The notes under the pieces: generated by a model
Database searches by the model: none
Told to the model about the DNA's origin: nothing
The model's input: the letters and a program-made list of their open reading frames with translations, nothing else
Assembly: GCF_002095535.1 (NCBI RefSeq)
Contig: NZ_MLJI01000001.1
Location: 2,159,832 to 2,223,831, forward strand
DNA: 64,000 bases
Direction of reading: 5' to 3'
From: Pantoea cypripedii
Lineage (GTDB): Bacteria; Pseudomonadota; Gammaproteobacteria; Enterobacterales; Enterobacteriaceae
Position numbers and translations under genes: made by a program
In this document: positions 26,446 to 36,884 of the stretch, piece by piece
How the letters are laid out: every line of letters begins with the position of its first letter
Numbering within the stretch: the first letter of the stretch is position 1

Positions 26446-27277
26446 TGGCCCGCTCCACCTGCAACGCCGACTGCCAGGGGGTGACACCAAAGCGTTCACC
26501 CAGCGCGATCAGTTGTTCCGTGGTGATACTCTGGCGAATGCCGCCCATCGACAGCGCTTTGACCACCACTTCCGAGGATTTTTCCGCCGTATCAATCAGA
26601 CCAAAGGTCTCATCCAGCGTCGGCCCCGCGCCAAAGATGCCGTGGAAAGGCCACATCACCAGGCTATGCGTCGCCATTTCATCTGCCGTTGCCTGACCAA
26701 TGCCATCGGTGCCAGGGACCATCCACGGCAGGATACCCACGCCATCCGGGAACACCACCAGACATTCGGTGCTGCCTTCCCATAACAGACGAGTGAAACG
26801 CGCGGAATCCAGCTCTACCACGTAACTCAGCGCCATAAAGTTGGTGGCATGACAATGCATAATCACGCGGTCAGCACCGTGACTCACCTGCTTACGTACG
26901 CTGTGCGACTGGAAATGGGCAGCCAGTTCTGAGGTCGGCAAGCCGCCATTGCTCAATCCCCAGTGAATTTTGTACGACAGCCCGCGATCATCAACCTGCA
27001 GCAGTACCAGACTGTCGGCGGGATCCAGTTGTACATTGCGGAAAAACTTGCCGGAGCCGGTCACCAGAAACCAGTCATTTGCCAGTGCCGGAGCCGGTTT
27101 GCTAAGTTCAATACAACGTGGTTCAGCATAGAAATCCGCAGCATACGGCTGCACTTCTTCTGGCAGCAGACGCAGGCTAACGTTACCGCCGTTGCGCTCG
27201 TCCCAGCCCTTCAGCCACATATCACTGGTCGCTTTAACCATTCCCTGTACAAACGCGGAAGTGAGAATACTTTGCAT
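26435..27277 (-). CDS. rhaD: Rhamnulose-1-phosphate aldolase RhaD
   Basis: 280 aa from the ATG at 27277 (AAGGGA upstream); the frame to 27328 overlaps rhaA and is not needed. It is a zinc class II aldolase splitting L-rhamnulose 1-phosphate into dihydroxyacetone phosphate and L-lactaldehyde. The motifs are [25 protein letters not shown], the metal-binding HCHATN and [27 protein letters not shown]. Lactaldehyde can be oxidised by AldA encoded 7 kb away. Confidence 0.95.
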   Translation of the reverse strand: MQSILTSAFVQGMVKATSDMWLKGWDERNGGNVSLRLLPEEVQPYAADFYAEPRCIELSKPAPALANDWFLVTGSGKFFRNVQLDPADSLVLLQVDDRGLSYKIHWGLSNGGLPTSELAAHFQSHSVRKQVSHGADRVIMHCHATNFMALSYVVELDSARFTRLLWEGSTECLVVFPDGVGILPWMVPGTDGIGQATADEMATHSLVMWPFHGIFGAGPTLDETFGLIDTAEKSSEVVVKALSMGGIRQSITTEQLIALGERFGVTPWQSALQVERANVA

Positions 27278-27287
27278 GGTGTGTCCC

Positions 27288-28544
27288 TTAACGTTGAGCC
27301 AGAATTTGTTGTTCGTAATGGCGGACATCGCTCAGCCAGCTGGCATCTGCCGGTACGTCATGGCGCAGGCACCAGGCTTCCCAGACCGCCTGCCACGGCA
27401 GCGATTTTTGTTCTTCCAGCAGCGCGAGGCGGGCGGTGTAATCCCCTTCACTTTCCAGTTTGCGCAGCTGTTCCGTCGGCTCCAGCAGCGCGCGCAGCAG
27501 GGCTTTTTTGGCATTGCGCGTACCAATCACCCAGGCGGCAATACGATTGATGGAAGCATCAAAAAAGTCGAGGCCGATATGGACTTTGTCGAACAACTTC
27601 TGGCGGGCGATTTCATTAGCGATGGCCTGCGTTTCGTCATCCAGCAGCACCACATGGTCGCTGTCCCAGCGTACCGGGCGGCTGACATGCAGCAGCAGGC
27701 GTGGTACATACAGCATCGCGGTGGAAATTTTGTCGGAGATCACTTCTGTCGGGTGGAAGTGGCCGGCATCAAGCGTCAGCGCGATCTGACGGCTACAGGC
27801 ATATCCGAGGCAGAACTCGTTAGAGCCAACGGTATAACTCTCAGCACCGATGCCAAACAGTTTGCTTTCAACCGCATCGATATGATGTTGCGGATTGAGT
27901 TTTTCGCTGATGATCTCATCCAGCGCCGCCAGCAGTCGCTGACGCGGTGCCAGCCGATCCACCGTCAGATCTTTCATCCCGTCCGGCACCCAAATGTTCA
28001 TTACTGACGCCGTACCCAACTGTTCGCCGAACGAAGCCGAAATGCGGCGGCTGGCCTTGCAGTGGTCAATCCAGAACTGGCGGATGTTTTTATCTGCATG
28101 CGCCAGAGTAAAACCGTCGGTGCTCAGCGGGTGTGAGAAACAGGTCGGGTTGAAATCCAGTCCCAGTTTGTTGCTCTTTGCCCACTCGACCCAGTTACTG
28201 AAATGTGCCGGTTCAATGGCATCACGCTCTACCGGCTTATCGCTTTCCAGATAGATAGCGTGCAGATTGAGGCGTTTTGCGCCCGGAATCAGCGACATCG
28301 CTTTATCGAGATCAGCGCGCAGTTCCTCAGCATTACGCGCCTTACCAGGGTAATTGCCAGTGGCCTGGATACCGCCGGTCAGAGCACCTTGTGGGTTCTC
28401 GAATCCGCGCACGTCATCACCCTGCCAGCAGTGCATCGACACCGGAATATCATTCAGTTGCGTCATTACCTGTTCCACATCCACGCCGATCGCGGTGTAG
28501 CGTTGTTTCGCCAGGTCAAAGGCCTGTTCAATCAGCTTTGTCAT
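27288..28544 (-). CDS. rhaA: L-rhamnose isomerase RhaA
   Basis: 418 aa from the ATG at 28544 with AAGGA 8 bases before (E. coli 419 aa). It is a metal-dependent isomerase of L-rhamnose to L-rhamnulose. The motifs are [25 protein letters not shown], the metal-site region [10 protein letters not shown], and WDSDHVV. The start lies inside the 3' end of rhaB (17 bp overlap), showing coupling within rhaBADM. Confidence 0.96.
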   Translation of the reverse strand: MTKLIEQAFDLAKQRYTAIGVDVEQVMTQLNDIPVSMHCWQGDDVRGFENPQGALTGGIQATGNYPGKARNAEELRADLDKAMSLIPGAKRLNLHAIYLESDKPVERDAIEPAHFSNWVEWAKSNKLGLDFNPTCFSHPLSTDGFTLAHADKNIRQFWIDHCKASRRISASFGEQLGTASVMNIWVPDGMKDLTVDRLAPRQRLLAALDEIISEKLNPQHHIDAVESKLFGIGAESYTVGSNEFCLGYACSRQIALTLDAGHFHPTEVISDKISTAMLYVPRLLLHVSRPVRWDSDHVVLLDDETQAIANEIARQKLFDKVHIGLDFFDASINRIAAWVIGTRNAKKALLRALLEPTEQLRKLESEGDYTARLALLEEQKSLPWQAVWEAWCLRHDVPADASWLSDVRHYEQQILAQR

Positions 28545-30009
28545 AAGCAAGTTCCTTAGCGGGTTGGCTCAGCGCGGCAAAACGTGCCTGGCTGGCACGA
28601 AACGCGCTGTTGTTAAGCGGTTCGAATTTTTCTAACGGGAAGTTCTGGCTGATACAGCGACGCAGATCGGCAACATCACGCAGCTCACCGAGAGCGATCA
28701 ACTGGCAGCCGACATTGCCCAGCGTCGAGGCTTCCACCGGTCCGGCAAACACCGGCAGCTGGCAGGCATCGGCGCAAAGCTGGTTGAGCAACGGATTCTG
28801 GCAACCCCCGCCAACCACATGCAGCTGACGCAAAGGTGCTGAACGTAGCTGGCCGAGTTCGCAGATGACCTGGCGATACAGCAAGGCCAGGCTGTCAAAA
28901 ATGGTGCGGGCCAACGCGGCAGGCGATTGGGGAACCGGCATATGTTGTTCCGCACAGGCGTTCTGAATTTCCTGCACCATACTGGCGGGATTGATAAAGC
29001 GGCTGGCGTTGGGGTTGATCAGGGCACGGCAGGCAGGTTCATCCGCCGCCTGCTGAATCAATCCACAGAGATCGCTGATTTGCAGTTCGCTGCACACTCG
29101 CTGCAACAGCCACAGGCCCATGATATTTTTCAATACCCGATACCCCTCCGCCCCCCCTTCATTGGTGAAATTGGCGTCGAGCGCGGCACGGCTCAGGCAA
29201 GGTTGCAGGCTCTCAATCCCCATCAGCGACCAGGTGCCAGAGCTAAGGTAAGCGGCATCCTCCTGCATTAAAGGCGTTGCCAGCACGGCACTGGCGGTGT
29301 CGTGGGTGGCGACCGCCATCACCGGAATCCTGTGCCCACGGGGGCTGGACCAAAAACCGACGGTGTTACCCGGTGCGGAGGGTTTGCCAAACCAGCTGGC
29401 ATCTACCCCCGCCCAGGCCAGTAAATCCGCGTCCCATTCGCCACTGGTGATGTTCAGCAATTGGGTCGTCGTGGCGTTGGTGTATTCCCAGTTCATGTTG
29501 CCGGTCAATTGATAATGCAGATAGTCCGGAATCATCAACGCATGTGCCACCTGCGCCTGCCAGTCTGGCTGTTGCAGATGCAGCGCGCGCAGCTGATAAA
29601 GGGTGTTAAACGGCAGAAACTGAATGCCGGTGCGCTGATAAATGGCCGGTTTGCCAAGATCGCTGATCGCCTGCGCCATCTGGCCGTCGGTGCGGGCGTC
29701 GCGATAGCTCACTGCCTCACCGACCCGCTGCCCATCGGCATCCAGCAGCACCAGGTCAACACCCCAGGTATCGATACCGATGCTGTCCGGCACGATACCT
29801 TCTTCATCCAGCTGTTGCAGCCCGCAACGTATCTCCTGCTCCAGATGGTCCAGATCCCAGCAGTCGTAACCGGCACGGCGCACGCGCTGATTAGTAAAAC
29901 GGCGCACTTCCCGCAGGGTGATGCGCTGAGACGCGGGAGTCCATTGTGCGAGCATGACGCGCCCGCTGGATGCGCCTAAATCAATGGCAACAATGTTACG
30001 CATACTCAT
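28528..30009 (-). CDS. rhaB: Rhamnulokinase RhaB
   Basis: 493 aa from the ATG at 30009 (AGGAA 9 bases upstream), similar to the 489 aa of E. coli. It is an FGGY-family kinase phosphorylating L-rhamnulose. The N-terminal phosphate motif is [11 protein letters not shown], followed by [24 protein letters not shown] and the C-terminal [16 protein letters not shown]. It is the first gene of rhaBADM and is divergent from rhaS across a 292-bp regulatory region. Confidence 0.96.
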   Translation of the reverse strand: MSMRNIVAIDLGASSGRVMLAQWTPASQRITLREVRRFTNQRVRRAGYDCWDLDHLEQEIRCGLQQLDEEGIVPDSIGIDTWGVDLVLLDADGQRVGEAVSYRDARTDGQMAQAISDLGKPAIYQRTGIQFLPFNTLYQLRALHLQQPDWQAQVAHALMIPDYLHYQLTGNMNWEYTNATTTQLLNITSGEWDADLLAWAGVDASWFGKPSAPGNTVGFWSSPRGHRIPVMAVATHDTASAVLATPLMQEDAAYLSSGTWSLMGIESLQPCLSRAALDANFTNEGGAEGYRVLKNIMGLWLLQRVCSELQISDLCGLIQQAADEPACRALINPNASRFINPASMVQEIQNACAEQHMPVPQSPAALARTIFDSLALLYRQVICELGQLRSAPLRQLHVVGGGCQNPLLNQLCADACQLPVFAGPVEASTLGNVGCQLIALGELRDVADLRRCISQNFPLEKFEPLNNSAFRASQARFAALSQPAKELAYDKAD

Positions 30010-30118
30010 GGCGTGTTCTTCCTGTGATGAGATGCGTACAGAGTAAAAATCCTGTCGTCTGGTCACCTTCCCCTTACTGCCAGCGCGCCAATGCTGCTGG
30101 CATCGTTGCAAAGATGTT

Positions 30119-30134
30119 CGTGAGACAGCTCACA
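30119..30134. promoter_or_regulatory. Candidate CRP site in the rhaB-rhaS region
   Basis: CGTGAGACAGCTCACA fits TGTGA-N6-TCACA with one mismatch, midway between the divergent promoters. CRP acts together with RhaS and RhaR at these promoters in E. coli. RhaS/RhaR sites must also lie here, but I cannot place them with confidence. Confidence 0.55.
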
Positions 30135-30301
30135 GAACCACACAAGCGCCGGGTTGTGACCTTCGCCGCATTTTCCCGAACAACACGCGAGATCTTGAAA
30201 AATTAGCCATTTTCCTGCATCGGCCGGTTGAAAATTCAAGGTAAGGCGGCAGCCGCCTGAGTAGACTCGGTTACGGTTTTGTTAATAATGAGAGGCGAGC
30301 C

Positions 30302-31123
30302 ATGACCGTTTTACACAGCGCAGATTTTTTCCCTGCCGGGGATTACGCCATCGCCATCGAGCCACGCGTACCGCAGCAGGCGTTTCCTGAACATCACCAT
30401 GATTTCCACGAAATTGTGCTGGTAGAACAGGGTTCCGGCATTCATGTGTTCAATGGTCAGCCGCAGGCGCTGTGCGCCGGTTGTGTGTGTTTCGTCCGCG
30501 ATCACGATCGCCACCTTTATGAGCAAACCGACAATCTGTGTCTGACCAACGTGTTGTATCGCAGTCCGGCAGCCTTCCGTTTTCTCTCTGGTCTGCAAGC
30601 CCTGCTGCCGCGCGAGGAGGATGGCAATTACGCGTCTCACTGGCGAATTAACCACAAGGTGATGGGCCAGGCCTTGCAGATTGTTACGCAGATGAATCCG
30701 CCAGGTGTCTGGTCACTGGAGAAGCAGGCGCGTCAGGAACAGTTATTCCTGCAACTGCTGGTGTTGTTGCGCGAGGCGGGTCACAACGATGAAGCCCAGG
30801 ATCAGGAAGCCCGATTGCATCGGTTGCTTGACTGGCTGAATGAGCACTACAGTGAAGAAATTGGCTGGGAGGCACTGGCTGACCAATTCTCACTGTCGCT
30901 GCGCACGCTGCATCGTCAGATGAAGCAGCAAACCGGGAATACGCCGCAACGCTACCTGAACCGGTTGCGCTTGCTTCAGGCACGCCATCTGTTACGGCAC
31001 AGCGATTTGCGCATTACGGATATCGCCTTTCAGTGTGGATTTGGTGACAGCAACCATTTCTCCACCTTGTTCCGGCGGGAATTTGGCTGTGCGCCCAGAG
31101 CGGAGCGCCAGCAGATGTTGTGA
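30302..31123 (+). CDS. rhaS: Rhamnose-responsive AraC-family activator RhaS
   Basis: 273 aa (E. coli 278). The N-terminal cupin ([24 protein letters not shown]) binds L-rhamnose. The C-terminal AraC double helix-turn-helix spans about residues 172-268 ([24 protein letters not shown] and [25 protein letters not shown]). In E. coli RhaS activates rhaBAD and rhaT. It is followed by rhaR 15 bp downstream in the same operon. Confidence 0.94.
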   Translation: MTVLHSADFFPAGDYAIAIEPRVPQQAFPEHHHDFHEIVLVEQGSGIHVFNGQPQALCAGCVCFVRDHDRHLYEQTDNLCLTNVLYRSPAAFRFLSGLQALLPREEDGNYASHWRINHKVMGQALQIVTQMNPPGVWSLEKQARQEQLFLQLLVLLREAGHNDEAQDQEARLHRLLDWLNEHYSEEIGWEALADQFSLSLRTLHRQMKQQTGNTPQRYLNRLRLLQARHLLRHSDLRITDIAFQCGFGDSNHFSTLFRREFGCAPRAERQQML

Positions 31124-31138
31124 TTAGGAGTGACCCTC

Positions 31139-32002
31139 ATGTCGCTAATATTGTCGCGCGAAGACTATTTCCCGGCCCCCTCTTTGCCGATTGCGGTAGC
31201 TGAACGCCTGCCGCAGCCTTCCTTCCCGCCGCATCGTCATGAGTTCAGTGAAATTGTGATTGTCTGGCGCGGCAACGGCTTGCATGTGCTCAATGATCGG
31301 CCATGGCTGATTACCTGTGGCGATGTGTTTTATATCCGTGATAACGACTGCCACAGCTATGACAGCGTCAACGATCTGGTGCTGGACAATATTCTCTACT
31401 GTCGTGACCGCTTTCATCTTGGACTGGACTGGAGCCAGCTGCTGCCGCCTGACGATGCGGAATCGCCCGGTTGCTGGCGCTTAACCACGCGCGGCATGGC
31501 GCTGGCACGCGGGGTGATCACCCAGCTGGAGCGGGAAAGCCGCAAAAGCGATCCTCTCTCCATTCAGCTTTCTGAAGCGCTTTTTTTGCAGCTGGCGCTG
31601 ATCCTGCGACGCCACGGTTATGCAGCGGATCGTCCCTGGGTGTTGCCGGAGGGAGAACAGCTGGACCTGCTGATGTCAGCCTTGCAGGGCGCGATTGACC
31701 GCCCTTTCGACCTCGCCATGTTTTGTCAGCAAAATCAGTTGAGTGAACGGGCGCTAAAACAATTATTTCGCCAGCAGACCGGCATGACCATCGGCCATTA
31801 TCTGCGTCAGTTACAGCTATGCCAGGCAAAATACCTGCTGCGTACTCAGGATTGGCTCATCAGTGAAGTGGCTGCTCGTTGCGGCTTTGATGACAGCAAT
31901 TATTTTTCGGTGGTATTTACGCGTGAAACCGGCCTGACGCCGAGTGCGTGGCGGCAACGTTTTTTGCCAAACCGCCCGATAATGGTGAATGAAACACATT
32001 AA
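31139..32002 (+). CDS. rhaR: Rhamnose-responsive AraC-family activator RhaR
   Basis: 287 aa from the ATG at 31139, 8 bases after AGGAG; a GTG at 31130 is in frame but abuts that site. The cupin domain ([24 protein letters not shown]) is followed by the AraC DNA-binding region ([21 protein letters not shown] and [22 protein letters not shown]). In E. coli RhaR activates the rhaSR operon. Its stop codon is at the edge of a strong bidirectional terminator shared with rhaT. Confidence 0.93.
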   Translation: MSLILSREDYFPAPSLPIAVAERLPQPSFPPHRHEFSEIVIVWRGNGLHVLNDRPWLITCGDVFYIRDNDCHSYDSVNDLVLDNILYCRDRFHLGLDWSQLLPPDDAESPGCWRLTTRGMALARGVITQLERESRKSDPLSIQLSEALFLQLALILRRHGYAADRPWVLPEGEQLDLLMSALQGAIDRPFDLAMFCQQNQLSERALKQLFRQQTGMTIGHYLRQLQLCQAKYLLRTQDWLISEVAARCGFDDSNYFSVVFTRETGLTPSAWRQRFLPNRPIMVNETH

Positions 32003-32037
32003 ATCATTGCGGCGCGATAATTCGCGCCGCAATGATT
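32002..32037. terminator. 16-bp perfect hairpin between rhaR and rhaT
   Basis: AATCATTGCGGCGCGA (32002-32017) and its exact complement (32022-32037) around a TAAT loop, between convergent genes. The core GCGGCGCGA...TCGCGCCGC matches the palindromic repeat family of this window. Confidence 0.8.
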
Positions 32038-32039
32038 AA

Positions 32040-33074
32040 TCAGGATGCCATGCCCAGCCCGACAATATTCGCCGCAATGATGATCACCACACAGCCCAGC
32101 GACAGCACACGTACCGGACGTTGCCCAACGGCTTTCCACTCCTTCATGACCAGCCCAACCAGGCCACCGCACAGCACATACAGGCTCATATGCAGCATCC
32201 AGCTGACGAAGTCATACTGTGCCGGGATTTTGGCGTGTCCCCAGGCATAGAAGAAGAATTGCAGATACCACATGGTGCCGCCCAGCACGGCAAAGGCGAT
32301 GTTGGCGAGCAGCATCGGCTTCGCAATTGAGAAATCGGCCCGTACAGAGAGATCCGACTTCACCGCCAGACGGATAAAGCAGTAGGCCAGGTTGACCAGC
32401 GCCCCGCCACCCATGATCACCACATAACTGGGCAGTGCCACATACAGCGGGTTAATGCCAAGGGCCGCAGCCGCTTCGTGCATCGGTTTTGCAGCGTCCA
32501 TCGCAAAAGACATCCCGGCTGAGAAGATGCCGCAAATCACCGCCAGCACCAGCCCCTTCTTCAGATTGAACTCTTCCGCGTTGATACCCAGGGCGCGTTC
32601 TTTTAACAATCCGGCGCGTGAGACGATGGCGACGCCAATTAACGCCACAAACACGCCGAGCAACGTTAATCGCCCGCCTTCCGAGCTGAACAACTCAACA
32701 AAGCGGCCCTGGAGCAGCGGCGTCATCAGCGTACCTACCACCAGGGTAATCCCTATGGCGATACCGATGCCCATTGACATACCGAGATAACGCATCGTCA
32801 GCCCGTAGTTGATGTTGCCGATACCCCACATGGCACCAAACAGAAACACCGGCAGCAACTGCGAAAAGCTGAAGCTACCGTAGTAAGCCCAGAAATTCGG
32901 TAACAGCACCGCACTGACCACCCAGGGCAGAATCAGCCATGACATCACGCCACCGACCGACCACATGGTTTCCCATGACCACTTTTTCACCTGTTTAAAC
33001 GGAGCATAAAAGCATGCGGCACTGGCGGCACCCACCAGATGCCAGAAAATACCTGCAATGATGGCACTGTTCAT
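32040..33074 (-). CDS. rhaT: L-rhamnose:proton symporter RhaT
   Basis: 344 aa, exactly the E. coli length, with ten membrane helices. The sequence is collinear: [52 protein letters not shown] and [17 protein letters not shown] segments. It imports L-rhamnose with protons. It is convergent with rhaSR and monocistronic, and probably RhaS-activated. The 368 bp upstream (33075-33442) hold its promoter; I see no gene there and no certain operator. Confidence 0.96.
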   Translation of the reverse strand: MNSAIIAGIFWHLVGAASAACFYAPFKQVKKWSWETMWSVGGVMSWLILPWVVSAVLLPNFWAYYGSFSFSQLLPVFLFGAMWGIGNINYGLTMRYLGMSMGIGIAIGITLVVGTLMTPLLQGRFVELFSSEGGRLTLLGVFVALIGVAIVSRAGLLKERALGINAEEFNLKKGLVLAVICGIFSAGMSFAMDAAKPMHEAAAALGINPLYVALPSYVVIMGGGALVNLAYCFIRLAVKSDLSVRADFSIAKPMLLANIAFAVLGGTMWYLQFFFYAWGHAKIPAQYDFVSWMLHMSLYVLCGGLVGLVMKEWKAVGQRPVRVLSLGCVVIIIAANIVGLGMAS

Positions 33075-33442
33075 TGTTATTCCTTCGTAAGGTTGAGGCC
33101 AACAGGAAACCGACGGTCTCCCGATTACCCGAGAGTCTACGGCGGTCAGCTTTTACTCAGCCTTTGGATGGTTGCCGGGGAACGGGCGGAGTTGGCAATA
33201 TCCGGTGGGTATTCAACATTCGGATCACAAATCCGCATTTGCAGGCAGTTACTCAGGGAAAATGGATAACTCATTTATTATTATCGATTTTTTCCGGGAA
33301 TGTTGTGTTGATCAGCACAGTTTTAACCTGATTGCCAGACTCCCTCTTAACATGGCAATCACACAAAGCACGGATCATGCCTTCCCCCGGCTGCAATTAA
33401 TCCGTATAACGTTGAGGAAAATCATCAGGACGAAGGATTGGG

Positions 33443-33766
33443 ATGAATACCAAATGGTTGACGCTGATGCTCTCAAGGCCGGTAAGCCGCGTGATGCTGG
33501 ATGATATCCGCGCGATCGTACCGCCTGAGTCGCTCAACATCTTCATAAATGGACTGGAAGAGATCCGCTATGCCCGTGTTGAATGCGTGCAAAGCGAAGA
33601 TAACTGCGCCCTGCTGGCGTCGGCTATCGTGGTCTGGCGGCAACTTGGGCATATCCATAGTATTCATTATCAAAAAGGTGAACATCTGCGTGAAGTTGAC
33701 GATGCCACGCAGTTTCAGCTGTTCAGTATGATGAAAACGCATCGTGCCCTGGTTCAGCTGGGCTGA
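33443..33766 (+). CDS. Hypothetical 107-aa protein
   Basis: 107 aa from an ATG with GAAGGA 5 bases upstream. I do not recognise the family. It is soluble, with no signal peptide or membrane helix. The middle is VQSEDNCALLASAIVVWRQLG, with two cysteines and several histidines toward the C-terminus (GHIHSIHYQKGEH). Codon use resembles the neighbours, and the frame ends 24 bp before a YoaK-like peptide on the same strand, so the two may be cotranscribed. Confidence 0.65.
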   Translation: MNTKWLTLMLSRPVSRVMLDDIRAIVPPESLNIFINGLEEIRYARVECVQSEDNCALLASAIVVWRQLGHIHSIHYQKGEHLREVDDATQFQLFSMMKTHRALVQLG

Positions 33767-33790
33767 ACCCGCATTCACTTTAGGATAATC

Positions 33791-33889
33791 ATGAAAATCG
33801 GACTGCTTTTTCCTATCGCCATTATTGTTGCCGGTGTCAGCTTTCTGGCCTGGTTTATTGCCAGCGGCGCGATGATGCCGGGTTCCTGA
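33791..33889 (+). CDS. yoaK: YoaK-like 32-aa membrane peptide
   Basis: 32 aa, nearly all one membrane helix: MKIGLLFPIAIIVAGVSFLA, then WFIASGAMMPGS. It aligns end to end with E. coli YoaK (32 aa: MxIGxxFPxxI, VxFLAWF, G, PG.). AGGA lies 5-6 bases before the ATG. YoaK is an inner-membrane small protein of unknown role. A hairpin follows at 33931. Confidence 0.75.
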   Translation: MKIGLLFPIAIIVAGVSFLAWFIASGAMMPGS

Positions 33890-33930
33890 CGTTTTCAGAC
33901 TCTGCCGAACCACATAGTAACCTGCTGAAT

Positions 33931-33958
33931 ACGCAGCATTTCGCCAGTTATGCTGCGT
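33931..33958 (+). terminator. Terminator after the YoaK-like gene
   Basis: A 9-bp perfect stem ACGCAGCAT / ATGCTGCGT with a 10-base loop, followed by TTATC and a T-rich stretch. Confidence 0.6.
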
Positions 33959-34090
33959 TTATCATGTTGTTCTTCCCGTCTTTGCCATCCCTTCGCCCGC
34001 CGTGGCAGTCATAAAAAGGTGCTACACCTTGATCTGTTTCACTCTGCATTTCACACAAATTTAACGAAACCGATCGCGGAGACCCTACAG

Positions 34091-35527
34091 ATGACAACGC
34101 ACCATCAACATTTCATTAATGGCGAGTTTGTTGCAAACCAGAATGATAAATGGATTGAAGTGATTAACCCGGCCACCGAAGCGCTGCTGTCACGCGTGCC
34201 GGAAGGGACAAAGCAGGACGCCAGCCGGGCTATCGCAGCGGCAGAAGCGGCGCAACCTGGCTGGGAGGCGTTACCGGCGATTGAGCGCGGCAACTGGCTG
34301 CGTAAAATCGCCGCCGGTATTCGTCAACATGAGACGGAATTGACCGCTACCATCGTTGCCGAAGGCGGGAAAACCCAGGGGCTGGCGCAAACCGAAGTGC
34401 TGTTTACCGCCGATTATCTTGAATATATGGCGGAATGGGCGCGCCGCTATGAAGGGGAAATAGTTAACAGCGACCGCCCCAATGAAAACATTTTTGTCTT
34501 TAAAAAGGCAATTGGCGTCACCACCGGTATTCTGCCGTGGAATTTCCCCTTCTTCCTGATTGCGCGTAAAGCGGCACCGGCGCTGGTCACTGGCAATACC
34601 ATCGTGATCAAACCAAGTGAACTGACCCCCAATAACGCGGCGATCTTCGCCCGCATTCTCCATGACATCAGCCTGCCTAAAGGGGTGATTAACTTTGTTT
34701 ACGGCTATGGCCCGGAAGTCGGCCAGGAGCTGGCGGCGAACCCGAAAGTCGGGCTGGTAAGCCTGACAGGCAGCGTCAATGCCGGTATCGCCACCATGGA
34801 AGCCGCAGCGAAGAACGTCACTAAAGTGTCACTGGAACTGGGTGGCAAAGCCCCGGCCATCGTGATGGATGATGCCGATCTCGATCTGGCGGTGAAAGCG
34901 ATTGTCAGTTCTCGCGTGATCAATACCGGGCAGGTGTGTAACTGTGCCGAGCGTGTTTATGTGCAGGAAGGCATTTACGATCGCTTTATCAACGCGTTGA
35001 CCGAAGCCTTTAAGCAGGTGAAATTCGGCAACCCCGCTGAGCTGACCGACATCGATATGGGGCCGCTGATCACCGCTGCGGCACTGGGGCGTGTTGAACA
35101 GAAAGTGGCGAAGGCGGTTGAGCAAGGCGGCAAAGTGCTGCTGGGCGGGAAGCGTGCTGGCGATAAAGGCTTCTATTTTGAACCGACCATCATCACCGGT
35201 GTGCGTCAGGAGATGGAGATCATGCGTGAAGAGATCTTTGGACCGGTGCTGCCCGTCATGGCGTTTAAAACGCTGGATGAAGCCATCACGCTGGCAAATG
35301 ATTGTGAATATGGGCTAACGTCGTCGATCTACACGCAAAACCTCAATACCGCAATGATCGCCCTGCGTCAACTGAAGTTTGGTGAGACCTATATCAATCG
35401 CGAGAACTTCGAAGCGATGCAGGGTTTCCATGCAGGCTGGCGTAAATCGGGCGTCGGCGGTGCCGATGGCCGTCACGGGCTGGAAGAGTATCTGCAAACC
35501 CATGTGGCGTATTTGCAGTTCTCGTAA
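34091..35527 (+). CDS. aldA: Lactaldehyde/glycolaldehyde dehydrogenase AldA
   Basis: 478 aa from the ATG at 34091 (E. coli AldA 479 aa). It is an NAD-dependent aldehyde dehydrogenase turning L-lactaldehyde into L-lactate. The NAD-binding GILPWNFPFFLIARK and the TGSVNAG loop, the general-base Glu in LELGGKAP and the nucleophile Cys in GQVCNCAERV are visible; the active-site tail is EEIFGPVLPV. The longer frame to 33950 overlaps a terminator and lacks a ribosome site. Position near the rha genes suits aerobic rhamnose use; in E. coli aldA is elsewhere. Confidence 0.94.
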   Translation: MTTHHQHFINGEFVANQNDKWIEVINPATEALLSRVPEGTKQDASRAIAAAEAAQPGWEALPAIERGNWLRKIAAGIRQHETELTATIVAEGGKTQGLAQTEVLFTADYLEYMAEWARRYEGEIVNSDRPNENIFVFKKAIGVTTGILPWNFPFFLIARKAAPALVTGNTIVIKPSELTPNNAAIFARILHDISLPKGVINFVYGYGPEVGQELAANPKVGLVSLTGSVNAGIATMEAAAKNVTKVSLELGGKAPAIVMDDADLDLAVKAIVSSRVINTGQVCNCAERVYVQEGIYDRFINALTEAFKQVKFGNPAELTDIDMGPLITAAALGRVEQKVAKAVEQGGKVLLGGKRAGDKGFYFEPTIITGVRQEMEIMREEIFGPVLPVMAFKTLDEAITLANDCEYGLTSSIYTQNLNTAMIALRQLKFGETYINRENFEAMQGFHAGWRKSGVGGADGRHGLEEYLQTHVAYLQFS

Positions 35528-35536
35528 ATAAGACTT

Positions 35537-35560
35537 GCGCGCTAAATCGCGCCGCTGCGG
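35537..35560. repeat. Partial GCGGCGCGA palindromic repeat after aldA
   Basis: GCGCGCTAAATCGCGCCGC-like sequence related to the palindrome at 9892 and 16341, but with one arm decayed. It lies just past the aldA stop codon. Confidence 0.5.
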
Positions 35561-35576
35561 AACTGTGCGTTTATTG

Positions 35577-35604
35577 ACCGGGTCGGCATCAATGCCGACC
35601 CGGT
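35577..35604. terminator. Bidirectional terminator between aldA and the MHS transporter
   Basis: A 13-bp perfect stem ACCGGGTCGGCAT / ATGCCGACCCGGT with a two-base loop (so it probably opens to a larger loop), between convergent genes. Confidence 0.7.
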
Positions 35605-35609
35605 GTTGA

Positions 35610-36884
35610 TTAACTCAGGCGCTGCTTACTGCGCACCAGCGCGATACCACTCAGCAAGGCCACTGCCATCAGATAATAGCTCGGTGCCAGGCTGGTGCCG
35701 GTCGCGCTGATCAGCAGGGTACAAATCAGCGGCGCAAAACCACCAAACACCGTCACTGCGATGTTATAGCTGATAGCCATGCCACTTGCGCGGGTACCCA
35801 CCGGGAACAGATCGGCCATCACCGAAGGCACCGTCGAGAAATATACCGACTTCAGCAGCGCCATCCAGCCCACCAGCAGGATCAGCGTGGTCGGGGTGGT
35901 GTGGTTGACCACCATCTTAAACGCCGGATAGATAGTTACCAGCAGCAGAAGCAGCGATCCCCACATCAACGGCACACGCCCGACTTTCTCAGCCCACAGC
36001 CCCATCAGCGGCGTAACCACCGTCAAAATTACCCCAGCCAGCAGCGTCGCGGTGAAGGCCACCGACCCCGGCAGATGCAGCGTTTTGGTGGCATAGGTCG
36101 GCACATAGTTGAGCATGTAGTTGACCGCAGTGGAGATCACCATCAACCCGATTGCCAGCAACATCAGCTCTTTCTGGCGGCCAAACAGGCGCTTCAGCGG
36201 TGCCGCTTCCGGCTGTTGTGCGGCGAAGCTGGCCGGTTCATGCACATGGCGACGGATATAAATGCCCAGCGGACCGATCAGCAAGCCAAACGCGAACGGA
36301 ATACGCCAGCCCCACTCCTGAATCTGGCTCTCGCTGAGGATCTGCGTCAGACCCAGACCAAACGCTGACGCCATCAGGGTGCTCGCCCCCTGGGTGGCGA
36401 ACTGCCAGCTGGCGATAAAGGCTTTACGCTCCGGAAAATGCTCAACCAGGAACGCCGTCGAGCTGCCGAACTCGCCACCGGCGGAGAATCCCTGAATCAG
36501 GCGCGCCAGCAGAATCAGCACCGGGGCAATCAGGCCAATCGAGGCGTAACCCGGCATAAAGGTAATAATCGCCCCGCCCAGCATCATCAGGTTGATCGAC
36601 AGCAGCAGCGCCTTTTTACGGCCATGACGATCGGCGTAGTTGCCCAGCACAATCGCCCCCAGCGGACGAATCAGGAACGAAACGCCGAAACTGCCAAAGG
36701 TCAGCAGCAGCGATACCGAGGGATCGCTGGTTGGGAAGAAAGCATGGGCAATATAACTGGCGAAGAAGCCATAGACCGCAATATCGAACCACTCCAGCGC
36801 ATTGCCGATACAGGTGGCGAACAGGGTTTTGTGCAGGCTGGGTTTAACCGCGCTGGCCGGTGCACTTTGGCTGAGGCTGCTCAT
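35610..36884 (-). CDS. MHS-family MFS transporter
   Basis: 424 aa with 12 helices. The metabolite:H+ symporter (MHS) pattern is clear: IGNALEWFDIAVYGFFASYIAHAFFP at helix 1, FLIRPLGAIVLGNYADRHGRKKAL (motif A), and RLIQGFSAGGEFGSSTAFLVEH. Relatives carry citrate, proline/betaine, shikimate or dicarboxylates. GGAGGTG lies 5 bases before the start, which overlaps the end of the M20 peptidase (ATGA), so the two are coupled. The cargo is probably a product or substrate of that enzyme (inference). Confidence 0.88.
   Translation of the reverse strand: MSSLSQSAPASAVKPSLHKTLFATCIGNALEWFDIAVYGFFASYIAHAFFPTSDPSVSLLLTFGSFGVSFLIRPLGAIVLGNYADRHGRKKALLLSINLMMLGGAIITFMPGYASIGLIAPVLILLARLIQGFSAGGEFGSSTAFLVEHFPERKAFIASWQFATQGASTLMASAFGLGLTQILSESQIQEWGWRIPFAFGLLIGPLGIYIRRHVHEPASFAAQQPEAAPLKRLFGRQKELMLLAIGLMVISTAVNYMLNYVPTYATKTLHLPGSVAFTATLLAGVILTVVTPLMGLWAEKVGRVPLMWGSLLLLLVTIYPAFKMVVNHTTPTTLILLVGWMALLKSVYFSTVPSVMADLFPVGTRASGMAISYNIAVTVFGGFAPLICTLLISATGTSLAPSYYLMAVALLSGIALVRSKQRLS

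Noticed and set aside
30241..30260. GGCGGCAGCCGCC palindrome upstream of rhaS as a RhaR site
   Set aside because: It is symmetric but does not resemble the known RhaR or RhaS half-sites well enough to claim.
33172..33504. Forward 110-aa frame overlapping the start of the 107-aa gene
   Set aside because: It is in a different frame from the gene at 33443, without a ribosome site. The 33443 frame has codon use like its neighbours.
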